Shown: piece by piece, positions 17,945 through 26,533 of the stretch | Numbering within the stretch: position 1 is the stretch's first letter | Layout: the number at the start of each line of letters is the position of its first letter | Source: Gammaproteobacteria bacterium | GTDB lineage: Bacteria; Pseudomonadota; Gammaproteobacteria; GRL18 | Assembly (NCBI GenBank): GCA_016744995.1 | Contig: JADGDG010000008.1 | Coordinates: 62,001 to 126,000 of the forward strand | Reading direction: 5' to 3' | DNA: 64,000 nucleotides | The notes under the pieces: model-generated | What the model saw: only the letters and a program-made list of their open reading frames with translations | Told to the model about the DNA's origin: nothing | Databases searched by the model: none | Translations under genes and position numbers: made by a program

Positions 17945-19126
17945 ATGACCAATAGCTTTAATCCTTCAGTCAGAACACTCATGGGACCCGGTCCCTCAGA
18001 TGTTCCACCCAGAATTTTATCAGCACTGGCCAGACCAACAATCGGTCACCTTGATCCTGAGTTCGTTAAAATGATGGATGAGGTCAAAGGTCTGTTGCAA
18101 TATGCCTTTCAAACAAAAAATGAATTGACTATTCCTGTTTCAGCACCTGGCTCAGCCGGAATGGAATGTTGTTTTGTTAACCTTGTCGAAGCTGGAGATA
18201 AGGTCATTGTCTGTCAGAACGGTGTCTTTGGCGGGCGTATGAAAGAAAATGTTGAGCGTCTTGGAGCCACAGCCATTATGGTTGAAGATGAATGGGGCCA
18301 GGCAGTTGATACCTCCAAGGTTGCACAGGCTCTGAAAAATAATCCTGATACTAAGATTGTCGCTTTTGTTCATGCAGAAACCTCAACCGGTGCATCCTCT
18401 GATGTGAAAGCGCTCTGTGATCTGGCTCATCAGCATGGTTGTATTACCATCGTTGATGCCGTGACTTCTCTGGGTGGCTCTGAGCTTAAAGTTGATGAAT
18501 GGGGCATTGACGCAATTTATTCTGGAACACAAAAATGTTTATCTTGTGTGCCGGGTTTGTCCCCTGTCAGCTTTAATGACAAAGCAGTTGAAATTGTTAA
18601 AAACAGAAAAACCAAAGTAACCAGCTGGTTTTTAGATTTAAACCTGGTAATGGGTTACTGGGGTGCTAATGCCAAGCGTGCTTATCACCATACTGCACCG
18701 GTTAATGCACTCTATGCCTTACATGAGTCTCTGGTCATATTAAAAAATGAAGGCCTGGAAAATTCCTGGAAACGTCATAAGCATAATCATCTGGCATTAC
18801 GTGCAGGTCTGGAAGCAATGGGGCTGGAGTTTGTTGTAACTGAAAATGATCGTCTACCACAGTTGAACGCTGTGACTATTCCTGAAGGCGTTGATGAAGC
18901 TGTGGTTCGTGCTCGTTTACTCAATGAATATAACCTTGAGATTGGTGCAGGTCTGGGTTCACTGGCGGGTAAGGTCTGGCGTATTGGCCTGATGGGTCAT
19001 AGCAGCCGTGGTGAAAACATTTTACTTTGCCTCAGTGCTCTGGAAGCTATACTCTCTGATATGGGAGCCAACATTAATGTCGGTGCAGCAATTCCTGCAG
19101 TACAAAAAGCCCTGAATCAAAGCTAG
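17945..19126 (+). CDS. Class V aminotransferase, serine/alanine-glyoxylate transaminase type
   Basis: The 393-residue PLP enzyme begins with MGPGPSDVPPRIL, typical of alanine/serine-glyoxylate and serine-pyruvate aminotransferases. It has the Asp of IVDAVTSLGG that pairs with the PLP nitrogen and the PLP lysine Lys197 in SGTQKCLSCVPG. The C-terminus has WRIGLMGHSS, which binds the substrate carboxylate. It is divergent from glcDEF, so a role converting glyoxylate to glycine is the natural reading. Whether serine or alanine is the amino donor cannot be told. A TAAGGA ribosome-binding site precedes the ATG. Confidence 0.9.
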   Translation: MTNSFNPSVRTLMGPGPSDVPPRILSALARPTIGHLDPEFVKMMDEVKGLLQYAFQTKNELTIPVSAPGSAGMECCFVNLVEAGDKVIVCQNGVFGGRMKENVERLGATAIMVEDEWGQAVDTSKVAQALKNNPDTKIVAFVHAETSTGASSDVKALCDLAHQHGCITIVDAVTSLGGSELKVDEWGIDAIYSGTQKCLSCVPGLSPVSFNDKAVEIVKNRKTKVTSWFLDLNLVMGYWGANAKRAYHHTAPVNALYALHESLVILKNEGLENSWKRHKHNHLALRAGLEAMGLEFVVTENDRLPQLNAVTIPEGVDEAVVRARLLNEYNLEIGAGLGSLAGKVWRIGLMGHSSRGENILLCLSALEAILSDMGANINVGAAIPAVQKALNQS

Positions 19127-19148
19127 TCCTTCCACTACTGGAGTTGAT

Positions 19149-20093
19149 TCAACTACCACCCCAGAATGAAGCATTTTTTTCAAGAAATTCATGGTAGGGC
19201 ATATAATGACTACCATCGCATGAAAACGTCAGGCTAATGAGCCCATTAAAAATATTAATGGAAGAGGAGCGTAAATAAATGGTGTCATCAGCCATACGCA
19301 ATTCTTTCATTGTTTTGAAGATGGTTTTAATCGTTTCCATTGGGATCAGTGCGTCATCAGGATAGGGTCTTTTGGGATAGGCCATACAAATATCTGTATC
19401 AAGCAGTGCCTCCTGATCTAATATCCTATAACGATAGGGATCATCCATCACCCAGACCGTTGCACGGCTGCTGGAAAAATGAAACACCCCCTGAAACATT
19501 CCCCGCTCAGTGAAAAGCTCTTCAAGAATGATAAAAATCTGGTCAATATTTTGATCCAGAATACTCTCTGTACGACTTTGTTGAAAAACCAGGCTGCGGA
19601 TCGATGGATCACCTTTGATCTGCCGCCATTGATCTGATTCTTGATAAAGTTTTGTGGTGACCGGCAGCGAACGTAAGTCAAAATCTGCACCAAGAAATCC
19701 GACCACTTCACCTTCTTTTTTAACCACCTGTAGTGCAGTAATGGAAGGACGGTTTAAATTCATACTAATATAGGCATCAGACAGCAAGAAACCTTCTGTA
19801 GGTACAACCTCCTTCATATAAGGTCGTGCCGAGCGATCACGTCCAAAATGATCTTCCAGTAAACCCTCTTTGCTAATATTGTCACAAAGCTGCACACCAT
19901 TGAGATCAGTGAGATATAGATAGGTACAATTCGGGATTGTTAGAAATCCTTTTAACAAAATATTATTAATTTTATCTCGGGTGAAATCAATCGCAGCACA
20001 CTTTTCGGCAATTGTTTGTAAAGGACCGCAAAGTGAAAGTTTTAAAATATCACGTTGCTTGTTTATACTGTCTTTCCAGTTATTTTCTATCAA
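19149..20093 (-). CDS. Cytosolic PDC/Cache-like sensor domain protein
   Basis: The 314-residue protein lacks membrane segments. The first 150 residues resemble a PDC (dCache) ligand-binding fold: YLYLTDLNGVQLCDN, then RDRSARPYMKEV, then GFLLSDAYISMNLNRPSITA and GFLGADFDLRSLP. The second half (about 170-314) has no recognised output domain. The start is TTG at 20091-20093, preceded by AGGA at proper distance; no ATG exists before residue 113. It lies just downstream of a diguanylate cyclase on the same strand and may feed that protein a signal. The function is otherwise unknown. Confidence 0.7.
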   Translation of the reverse strand: MIENNWKDSINKQRDILKLSLCGPLQTIAEKCAAIDFTRDKINNILLKGFLTIPNCTYLYLTDLNGVQLCDNISKEGLLEDHFGRDRSARPYMKEVVPTEGFLLSDAYISMNLNRPSITALQVVKKEGEVVGFLGADFDLRSLPVTTKLYQESDQWRQIKGDPSIRSLVFQQSRTESILDQNIDQIFIILEELFTERGMFQGVFHFSSSRATVWVMDDPYRYRILDQEALLDTDICMAYPKRPYPDDALIPMETIKTIFKTMKELRMADDTIYLRSSSINIFNGLISLTFSCDGSHYMPYHEFLEKNASFWGGS

Positions 20094-20225
20094 GTACTGA
20101 TCCTGGGTGTTAAAGCTAAGAGTGAGTAGTCTTTTTGGGGATGGTAGCAGTAAAATATTTCAGTTTTATTAATGTCGGTATGGGATCCGCTGTATGGGTC
20201 AAAGTCACAAGGCACTATGCAGAAT

Positions 20226-21254
20226 TTATAATTTTTCAACCCGATTTCTACCACGGTCTTTAGCGAGATAAAGTGCCCTGTCGGCACGATGGACGATATC
20301 ATCAGATAAGTCACTGGCTCGAAATTGGGTCACACCAATGGAAATGGTTAATTTGCCATAAGACGTATTATTTTCTTTATCTGTCAGATTTCCTGAAGAG
20401 ATCGCGTCACATATCTGTTCTGCAACCACCATCGCACCAGAAACTTTGGTTGCAGGCAATATAATCACAAACTCTTCCCCGCCAAAACGTGCAAGAAAAT
20501 CATTACCCTTAATATTTCGTTTTAAAGAAGCAGCTACGTAGCGTAAGACCTTATCACCAACTAAGTGACCGTATTCATCATTAAACTTTTTAAAAAAGTC
20601 AATGTCCAGTAGCAGCAGACAGAAAGACTTAGCATTCTTCCTCGCATGAAAAATCATCTGTTCAAGAGTGACATCAAAAGCTCTACGATTTGAAATACCG
20701 GTCAATGTATCCAGTTTTGATTCTTCTTTTACTTGTTCAAGTTCTTTACGCAGAGAGTTAATCTCGGAAATTACACCCGACATTTGATTTTCAAGCTGTT
20801 TATGTATTCGTTCCATTGAACGGGTTTCATCAAGAACCTTATGTGTTTCTTCTAACATCTCTGTCGATGAATTGCGGCTGTCTAAAATATCAACAAATTG
20901 ATTGAGCGTCTGTGAATAACTTGATAGTTGTTCTCCGGAATGACCAAAACCATGCAGGACTTCAATAATAATTTTGCGAATTTCCTGACGCATAATCTCA
21001 AAAAAAGCTTCATCCTGCATAAAATAAGACTTATACAAACTTTCCAGCTGTTCTTGTGAGGGCGTTCTGGACTTCTCAATCAGATGAGTTAAATCGTCCA
21101 TTAATGCCTGGTTTTTCCCAGAAACACATTCATAACCCATTTGATAATTATGAGGATCGACAGGTATCCGGTATTTAGCCAGCATAGAAATTGCCAAACG
21201 CAAAAATTCAGATGATTGCCTGACATCATCTGAATAGACTGTTATGTTGGTCAT
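20226..21254 (-). CDS. Diguanylate cyclase (GGDEF) with N-terminal helical domain
   Basis: The predicted protein makes cyclic di-GMP. Residues 1-170 are helical and hydrophilic (YRIPVDPHNYQMGYECVSG near the start, coiled coil before the catalytic domain), without membrane spans. The GGDEF domain starts at DTLTGISNRRAFD and contains RFGGEEFVIIL, an active GG[DE]EF signature. The inhibitory-site RxxD is replaced by KGND, so product feedback may be weak. I start at ATG 21254 (MTNITVYSDD); the frame is open to 21326, but the added residues look like translated intergenic DNA. 132 bp separate it from the downstream PDC protein. Confidence 0.88.
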   Translation of the reverse strand: MTNITVYSDDVRQSSEFLRLAISMLAKYRIPVDPHNYQMGYECVSGKNQALMDDLTHLIEKSRTPSQEQLESLYKSYFMQDEAFFEIMRQEIRKIIIEVLHGFGHSGEQLSSYSQTLNQFVDILDSRNSSTEMLEETHKVLDETRSMERIHKQLENQMSGVISEINSLRKELEQVKEESKLDTLTGISNRRAFDVTLEQMIFHARKNAKSFCLLLLDIDFFKKFNDEYGHLVGDKVLRYVAASLKRNIKGNDFLARFGGEEFVIILPATKVSGAMVVAEQICDAISSGNLTDKENNTSYGKLTISIGVTQFRASDLSDDIVHRADRALYLAKDRGRNRVEKL

Positions 21255-21529
21255 AAAGAAATACACCCACTTATTGATTATCGTTATTTTATCAAATGTC
21301 ACTAAGATAATCATTACAATGAACAATAATTTTTAATGTTGATTGCTTAATTTTATGTCACACCAAAAGAGAACAAAGAGCCTTCAAACAACGTTAAGTT
21401 GTCAGGACATAGAAAAAATAAAATTAATGAATATAGTTTTTGAGAAGCAAAACAAAAACCTTAAACCTGAAAAAATCAGCAATTGTCCAACGCAGGTAAA
21501 AATTTTAAACTGTAATAAACTGTAAATTA

Positions 21530-22942
21530 TCAGGAGCGAGGAATACTCAAGACTTTGCCGAGATACAGTGTATTGCTTTTCATTTTATTGGCTCTTTTGA
21601 TTGCCGACATGCTCACCTGGTAACGTTTGGAAATTCCAGATAAAGTATCACCACGAACCACTTTATGTTTCTGAAAACTTTTTTCCAGAGTGGACGACAG
21701 TATTTTCCTGTTTAATTGCTTAATCACTGTGTCTTTAGCATAGATTGTGCCTGGAATAGGATATTGTTTAAAATAACCATCAACGCCACTTAGAATAGCA
21801 CTGGCAATTTTTTTCTGATAGGAAGAACTTTTGAGTAACTTTTCCTCCTTATAGTTTGAAATAAAACCTGTCTCAACCAGCAGAGAGGGAATATCCGGTG
21901 ATTTTAACACTGCAAAACCTGCCCGTTCAACGGTTGATTTATGAGTATCACCAATCCTGGCCAAACGGGATAAAACTCTGGAGGCCGCACTATTACTGGC
22001 TTCAATCGTAGCCGTCTGAGAAAGGTCAAGAAGCATTTTTACCAGCATATCATCCTTATCATCCAGACTTACACCGCCGACAAGATCAGCTTCATTTTCC
22101 TTCTTGGCCAGCCATTTGGCAGCCTCACTGGTCGCACCTCGTGAAGAAAGTATAAAAACAGATGCACCATGGGCTTTTGGGTTTTTAAACGCATCAGCAT
22201 GAATGGAAATAAAGATATCAGCATTAAGTCTACGAGCTTTTTTAGTGCGCCCCCGTAAACTGATATAATAATCACCATTACGGATCATAACAGCTTTCAT
22301 CCCCGCTTTTTTATTAACCATATCTCTGAGTTTTCGGGCAATAGCCAAAACCACATGCTTTTCTTTGGTTCCTCTGGGACCTCTGGCACCAGGATCCTCA
22401 CCACCGTGCCCGGCATCAATTGCAACAATCAGATCACGTTTTTTAGAGGAGTTGACACTTTTAATGATTTTATGCGTACTGGATTGCGTCTTATTATTTA
22501 TTTTTTCCAGGTCAATCACTAAACGATAGCCATATTTAGCATTCGGTTTCAGCAAAAAACTTTTGGGATGAACTTTGTGTTTCAGATCCAGAACCAGACG
22601 AACTTTATTTTGTTTTTTATTGGCACTGCGAATATCAGCAATCGAGCCGTTTTTATAATTTAGATTAGTGATGGGACGAGGTAATTTAGCTTGATTAACA
22701 TCAATCACCACACGCTCAGGATTAGAAAGGCGACTCAATCGATGCTCCACAGCACTGGATAAATCAATCACCAGACGAGTAGACTCCGGTGATGCCCACA
22801 TACGCACCCCTTGTATCTGAGCCACAGAAGCACTGACAGCTTCAGAGCTTAATATCATGCTTAAAAGCACAACAACTATAGCTTTAAGAAAATGAACTTT
22901 AAGAAAACGCTTGGTCATGTGTTGCATCATTATCTTCATCAA
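21530..22942 (-). CDS. amiC: N-acetylmuramoyl-L-alanine amidase with AMIN and LysM domains
   Basis: This periplasmic cell-separation amidase cleaves the peptide from MurNAc. The 470-residue protein has a signal peptide (hydrophobic KAIVVVLLSMILS, cleavage near SEAVSAS), an AMIN targeting domain (about residues 40-145), a zinc amidase_3 domain starting VAIDAGHGGEDPGARG (first zinc His) and including FISIHADAF and ETGFISN, and a C-terminal LysM repeat (HKVVRGDTLSGISKRYQVS). AmiB and AmiC both fit; the LysM tail is AmiB-like in some genera. The true start may be ATG 22918 (MTKRFLKVHF) rather than 22942. It follows tsaE, as in many gammaproteobacteria. Confidence 0.92.
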   Translation of the reverse strand: MMKIMMQHMTKRFLKVHFLKAIVVVLLSMILSSEAVSASVAQIQGVRMWASPESTRLVIDLSSAVEHRLSRLSNPERVVIDVNQAKLPRPITNLNYKNGSIADIRSANKKQNKVRLVLDLKHKVHPKSFLLKPNAKYGYRLVIDLEKINNKTQSSTHKIIKSVNSSKKRDLIVAIDAGHGGEDPGARGPRGTKEKHVVLAIARKLRDMVNKKAGMKAVMIRNGDYYISLRGRTKKARRLNADIFISIHADAFKNPKAHGASVFILSSRGATSEAAKWLAKKENEADLVGGVSLDDKDDMLVKMLLDLSQTATIEASNSAASRVLSRLARIGDTHKSTVERAGFAVLKSPDIPSLLVETGFISNYKEEKLLKSSSYQKKIASAILSGVDGYFKQYPIPGTIYAKDTVIKQLNRKILSSTLEKSFQKHKVVRGDTLSGISKRYQVSMSAIKRANKMKSNTLYLGKVLSIPRS

Positions 22943-22987
22943 TAAAACGTCAAATGTATTTCATTCATCAATTTGACATTAATTTAG

Positions 22988-23078
22988 AAATCTATTTTAA
23001 AAAACTATTTTAGAAAGCTATTTTAGAAAGCTATTCTAGAAAACTATCTTTGAAACCTATCTTTGAAACCTATCTTTG
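22988..23078. repeat. Seven tandem 13-bp repeats running into the 3' end of tsaE
   Basis: Seven consecutive 13-bp units start at 22988, 23001, 23014, 23027, 23040, 23053 and 23066. Left-hand units are variants of AAAGCTATTTTAG and right-hand units of AAACCTATCTTTG; the last two are identical. The right-hand units lie inside tsaE and encode its last 12 residues and stop codon in successive reading frames. Confidence 0.92.
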
Positions 23079-23631
23079 AAACCATAGCTGCCCCATGCTC
23101 AGTAGATGACAGTAATTCAACTTTCCTTCCCTGATCCTGATGAGTTATTTTTATAATAAAATCAGCCTTGGGTAAGACGCCAAAGCCTCTTTCAGGCCAT
23201 TCAATCAAAGCAATAGCCCGACCATCCAGATAGTCACGAATTCCCATAAACTCCAACTCTTCCGGATCTTCCAGCCTATAGAGATCAAAATGATAAATTT
23301 TTTGCTCAGAAGGATTGTCTTCGACAGTTGGAATCTTATTTGAGCTGGTTAGCGAATCTTTATCATTTTTCAGTTTAAGATCAGCTTCTAACTCATTGTA
23401 ATAGCAAAATTTGTCATAATCAAGTGTGTAAGGTTCAACCACCGTAAAAGTGGGACTTTTTACCGCACCAGTGTGCCCGAGAGAGCGTAGAAATGCTCTG
23501 ACCAGAGTGGTTTTACCCGCGCCTAAATCACCTTCCAGATAAACAATGCTACCGGGAACGATTACTTTTGCCAGCTGCGCCCCTAGCCCTGCCATAGCAT
23601 CTTCATTTATAATTTGTAATTGTTGTGTCAA
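23044..23631 (-). CDS. tsaE: tRNA threonylcarbamoyladenosine biosynthesis ATPase TsaE
   Basis: TsaE is the ATPase of the t6A37 tRNA modification complex with TsaB and TsaD. The P-loop GDLGAGKTTLV lies at residues 34-44, and the family motifs SPTFTVVEPY and YHFDLYRLEDPEELEF follow. At 195 residues it is about 40 longer than usual. A charged insert of roughly 35 residues (after VVEPY, containing LKLKNDKDSLTSSNK) separates motifs that are normally adjacent, and the C-terminal 12 residues (VSKIGFKDRFQR) come from 13-bp repeats. amiC follows downstream. Confidence 0.93.
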   Translation of the reverse strand: MTQQLQIINEDAMAGLGAQLAKVIVPGSIVYLEGDLGAGKTTLVRAFLRSLGHTGAVKSPTFTVVEPYTLDYDKFCYYNELEADLKLKNDKDSLTSSNKIPTVEDNPSEQKIYHFDLYRLEDPEELEFMGIRDYLDGRAIALIEWPERGFGVLPKADFIIKITHQDQGRKVELLSSTEHGAAMVSKIGFKDRFQR

Positions 23632-23687
23632 CTGTGCTTATTACCAGTAATTAATTTTTAAATTGTAACGATGATCTATTGTATTGA

Positions 23688-24821
23688 ATGAACTCCAAAA
23701 ATAATACCCATAAACCACTATCCCATAAAGAACTTTGTGATCCAGTTAACCTTTCGGCTCTGGCCAGGAAGATCAAACAATGGGGACTTGAGCTCGGCTT
23801 TCAGGCTATAGGTATAACGGATACTGACTTAACCATTGCTGAACAACGCTTTAACCAGTGGCTTGAACGACAGATGCACGGTGATATGGAATATATGTCT
23901 CGCCATGGGAGCAAGCGAACACGCCCTGCTGAATTAGAAACCGGTACTCTAAGTATTATTTCTGTTCGAATGGACTATTTTCCAGAAGATCCTGAAAGTG
24001 CCCTCGATCTGCTGCAAAAATCCAGTAAAGGTTATATTGCCCGCTACAGTCTGGGCAGAGATTATCACAAGGTTGTCAGAAAACGTCTGCAGACTCTGGC
24101 AACAAAATTAGAACAGGAAATCGGCTCTTTTGGTTATCGCGTTTTCACAGACAGTGCCCCGGTTCTGGAGAAACCTCTGGCAGAAAAAGCAGGAATTGGC
24201 TGGATTGGTAAACACTCTAATGTGCTGCAGGAAAAAACCGGCTCCTGGTTTTTTCTTGGTGAGATATTTACCAACCTGCCGCTTCCCATTGATACACCAG
24301 CCATTAACCATTGCGGCAGCTGTACAAAATGCATCACCGCCTGCCCTACTCAGGCTATTGTTGAACCCTATGTGGTTGATTCTCGTCTTTGCATCTCCTA
24401 TTTAACCATTGAATCACACCAGTCAATACCAGAAAATCTGCGCCCATTGATGGGCAACCGCATCTATGGCTGTGATGACTGCCAATTATTTTGCCCCTGG
24501 AACCGCTTTTCACAACAAACCGTAGAAATTGATTATTTTGCCCGTGGAGATCTCGCCAGTCCGCAATTACTCGACCTGTTTCTGTGGAGCGAGCCTGAAT
24601 TTTTAAAGCAGACGGAAGGTACAGCCATTCGACGAATTGGGCATGAAGCCTGGTTAAGAAATATTGCAGTTGCTCTGGGTAATTATCTCAGAGCAGAGAA
24701 GAATGAGCAGCAAAAAGCACTTATCATCAAGGCTTTAAATTCTCGCCTTCAATACCCGTCAGAGCTTGTTCAGGAACATGTTACATGGGCGCTTGAACAA
24801 ATAAATGAGGTTCAGGACTAA
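23688..24821 (+). CDS. queG: Epoxyqueuosine reductase QueG
   Basis: QueG performs the last step of queuosine synthesis in tRNA, reducing epoxyqueuosine with cobalamin and two [4Fe-4S] clusters. The 377-residue protein has GFQAIGITDTDL near the start, KPLAEKAGIGWIGKHSN in the middle, and the cluster motifs CGSCTKCITACPT and CDDCQLFCPWN. A C-terminal HEAT-like segment (IRRIGHEAWLRNIAVALGN) follows. It is divergent from tsaE, as in many gammaproteobacteria, and its stop overlaps the next ATG (TAATG). Confidence 0.95.
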   Translation: MNSKNNTHKPLSHKELCDPVNLSALARKIKQWGLELGFQAIGITDTDLTIAEQRFNQWLERQMHGDMEYMSRHGSKRTRPAELETGTLSIISVRMDYFPEDPESALDLLQKSSKGYIARYSLGRDYHKVVRKRLQTLATKLEQEIGSFGYRVFTDSAPVLEKPLAEKAGIGWIGKHSNVLQEKTGSWFFLGEIFTNLPLPIDTPAINHCGSCTKCITACPTQAIVEPYVVDSRLCISYLTIESHQSIPENLRPLMGNRIYGCDDCQLFCPWNRFSQQTVEIDYFARGDLASPQLLDLFLWSEPEFLKQTEGTAIRRIGHEAWLRNIAVALGNYLRAEKNEQQKALIIKALNSRLQYPSELVQEHVTWALEQINEVQD

Positions 24822-25687
24822 TGGCAAAAATCTTATGTACCGGCATTGCCACACTGGATATTATTAATGAAGTCAGATGCTACCCTGATGAAGATGATGA
24901 AATACGAATACTGTCGCAGAAAAAATGTCGTGGTGGCAATGCCACTAATACCGCTGTGGTATTAAGTCAGCTAGGTCACCAATGCACATGGGCCGGCACG
25001 CTTGTCAATGAAACTGAGACACAAACCATTCTATCTGATCTGGCACATCACCAGATAAACTACGACCATTGTCATTTTCTTGAGCAGGGAAAAATACCCA
25101 CATCTTATATCACCCTCAGTCAGGAGACGGGCTCAAGAACCATTAGTCATTACCGGGATCTGCCAGAATATTCCTTTGAAACCTTTAAAAAAATTAATTT
25201 GCAATATTTCGACTGGTTTCATTTTGAGGGGAGGAACATTGAAGAAACTCAAAAAATGATGCTGTGGAGCAGGCAACAATGCCCAGATACACCCATCTCA
25301 CTTGAAGTTGAAAAACCAAGAACTCTGATCACCAGTCTGTTTCAAACAGCTAATGTGATCCTTTTTTCCAGACAATATGCATTATCACAGGGGTTTAATT
25401 CCAGAAAAAATTTTTGCCAGGAACTAGGCTTAAAATACCCTGATAAAACAATCATTTGTGCCTGGGGCAATTCTGGTGCAGGTGCCTCATCCAAACAACA
25501 ATACTTTGAACAGTGTGCATTAAATATCACTCCAGTGGACACACTTGCCGCAGGTGATGTCTTTAATGCGGGTATCATTGACCAACAACTTAAACAAAAT
25601 AATCTGAAAAAATGCCTGAAATTTGCTAATCAACTGGCAGGTAAAAAATGTGCCATTGAGGGTATTTCCAGTCTTAACATCAACTAA
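24821..25687 (+). CDS. PfkB-family carbohydrate kinase (ketohexokinase-like)
   Basis: The 288-residue ribokinase-fold kinase has the N-terminal substrate motif RGGNATNTAVVLSQLG and the C-terminal anion-hole/catalytic motif DTLAAGDVFNAGI, whose Asp is the base. Lid residues and the HFEGRNIEETQKM segment resemble ketohexokinase-type members. The substrate cannot be settled from sequence. The ATG overlaps the queG stop codon, so the two are cotranscribed, although no functional link is evident. Confidence 0.85.
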   Translation: MAKILCTGIATLDIINEVRCYPDEDDEIRILSQKKCRGGNATNTAVVLSQLGHQCTWAGTLVNETETQTILSDLAHHQINYDHCHFLEQGKIPTSYITLSQETGSRTISHYRDLPEYSFETFKKINLQYFDWFHFEGRNIEETQKMMLWSRQQCPDTPISLEVEKPRTLITSLFQTANVILFSRQYALSQGFNSRKNFCQELGLKYPDKTIICAWGNSGAGASSKQQYFEQCALNITPVDTLAAGDVFNAGIIDQQLKQNNLKKCLKFANQLAGKKCAIEGISSLNIN

Positions 25688-26035
25688 AAGTGTTCAAGAT
25701 TTTAAATAAACCACTTAAAAAACTTGAAAAAAATAATAAAAAAAGTTATTTTTAGCAAAAATCAATAATAATTTAATGCAATTGCCACTGTCTGAAAAAG
25801 CTAGCTCAGAGCCTAATAACAGCTTCCAGAGTTATACAGCCTGTTTTTTTAAACTTTCAAGCTGAACAATCACCACTGTTTAGTTGTATTACTGAAAACC
25901 TGCGTACATTTAATAAATAAGTCGTTAACTTAGAATTAAGCCATTAGCTTAGATTTAAGCATTAGGCTTTAATATTTTAGATAAAATCGCATTGAATCAT
26001 TACAATAATAATATAAAATTCTGCGAGATATATTA
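25688..26035. other. AT-rich intergenic region with an imperfect tandem duplication
   Basis: This 348-bp gap has no coding frame of note. It contains two adjacent copies of a roughly 19-bp sequence at 25929-25947 and 25948-25966 (CTTAGAATTAAGCCATTAG and CTTAGATTTAAGCATTAGG). The downstream gene's promoter presumably lies after these. Confidence 0.6.
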
Positions 26036-26443
26036 ATGAGTGAGTTATTTTCTGAATCATGGATAAAAGCCCTGGGCAATGCATGGAATAATGATCCCCA
26101 TATTGTTGATCCCCTTATCAAAGCAAGGTTTACTTCCAAGATTTCCTATGGTTTTATTAGCGACAAACACCCTAAATGCTTACTAGATATCGTTAATGGA
26201 AAAATTGTAGATGCCTCCTTGTACACCAATGAAAGCATTGACTGGGATTTACGAGCTGATCCTCATAACTGGGAAAAATGGGTAACTAAAGGTTTTGGCT
26301 TAACCAAACTAGGCCCCGCAGTTGCCACCCGCGCCCTACAGTTCGCTCAGGGTGATTACCGCCAGATGATCCGCAATCCTTTATTAAGCAGGCCATTTTT
26401 GCGTCATTTTGTCTTAATGACGAAATTGAACACGACGTTTTAA
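26036..26443 (+). CDS. SCP2 sterol-carrier-like small protein
   Basis: The 135-residue soluble protein follows the SCP2-like pattern: an N-terminal helix, FISDKHPKCLLDIVNGKIVDAS as beta strands, then WDLRADPHNWEKWVTKG and a C-terminal helix with LQFAQGDYRQMIRNP. Bacterial members bind lipids or hydrophobic ligands, but the role is not known. It is a single gene ending at a strong hairpin shared with the convergent gene. Confidence 0.65.
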   Translation: MSELFSESWIKALGNAWNNDPHIVDPLIKARFTSKISYGFISDKHPKCLLDIVNGKIVDASLYTNESIDWDLRADPHNWEKWVTKGFGLTKLGPAVATRALQFAQGDYRQMIRNPLLSRPFLRHFVLMTKLNTTF

Positions 26444-26448
26444 AAAAA

Positions 26449-26521
26449 AAGTCTGTTGTCATTAGTCCGTTGTCAAAAGAAATACCCTACTACGTTTGAT
26501 TTCTCTTTTGACAACAGACTT
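26449..26521. terminator. Bidirectional terminator with alternative stems
   Basis: Between two convergent genes, AGTCTGTTGTC (from 26450) pairs perfectly with GACAACAGACT (ending 26520). GTTGTCAAAAGA (26469-26480) pairs perfectly with TCTTTTGACAAC (26504-26515). The two 5' arms compete for the same 3' arm. A T-run follows (TTCTTTTT) on the plus strand and the left side is A-rich (A-run at 26442-26450), giving U-tracts in both directions. Confidence 0.75.
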
Positions 26522-26533
26522 CTTTTTATAAAT

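Noticed and set aside
21355..21525. Small plus-strand open frame (~56 codons, ATG 21355) between the diguanylate cyclase and amiC
   Set aside because: Lys/Asn-rich with no ribosome-binding site and no recognisable feature; AT-rich intergenic DNA easily gives such frames.
22988..23078. CRISPR array in the 13-bp repeats
   Set aside because: Units are contiguous without spacers and too short; this is a simple tandem repeat.
24821..25687. Ribokinase or fructokinase assignment
   Set aside because: PfkB motifs are clear but substrate-specific residues cannot be read with confidence, so only the family is given.
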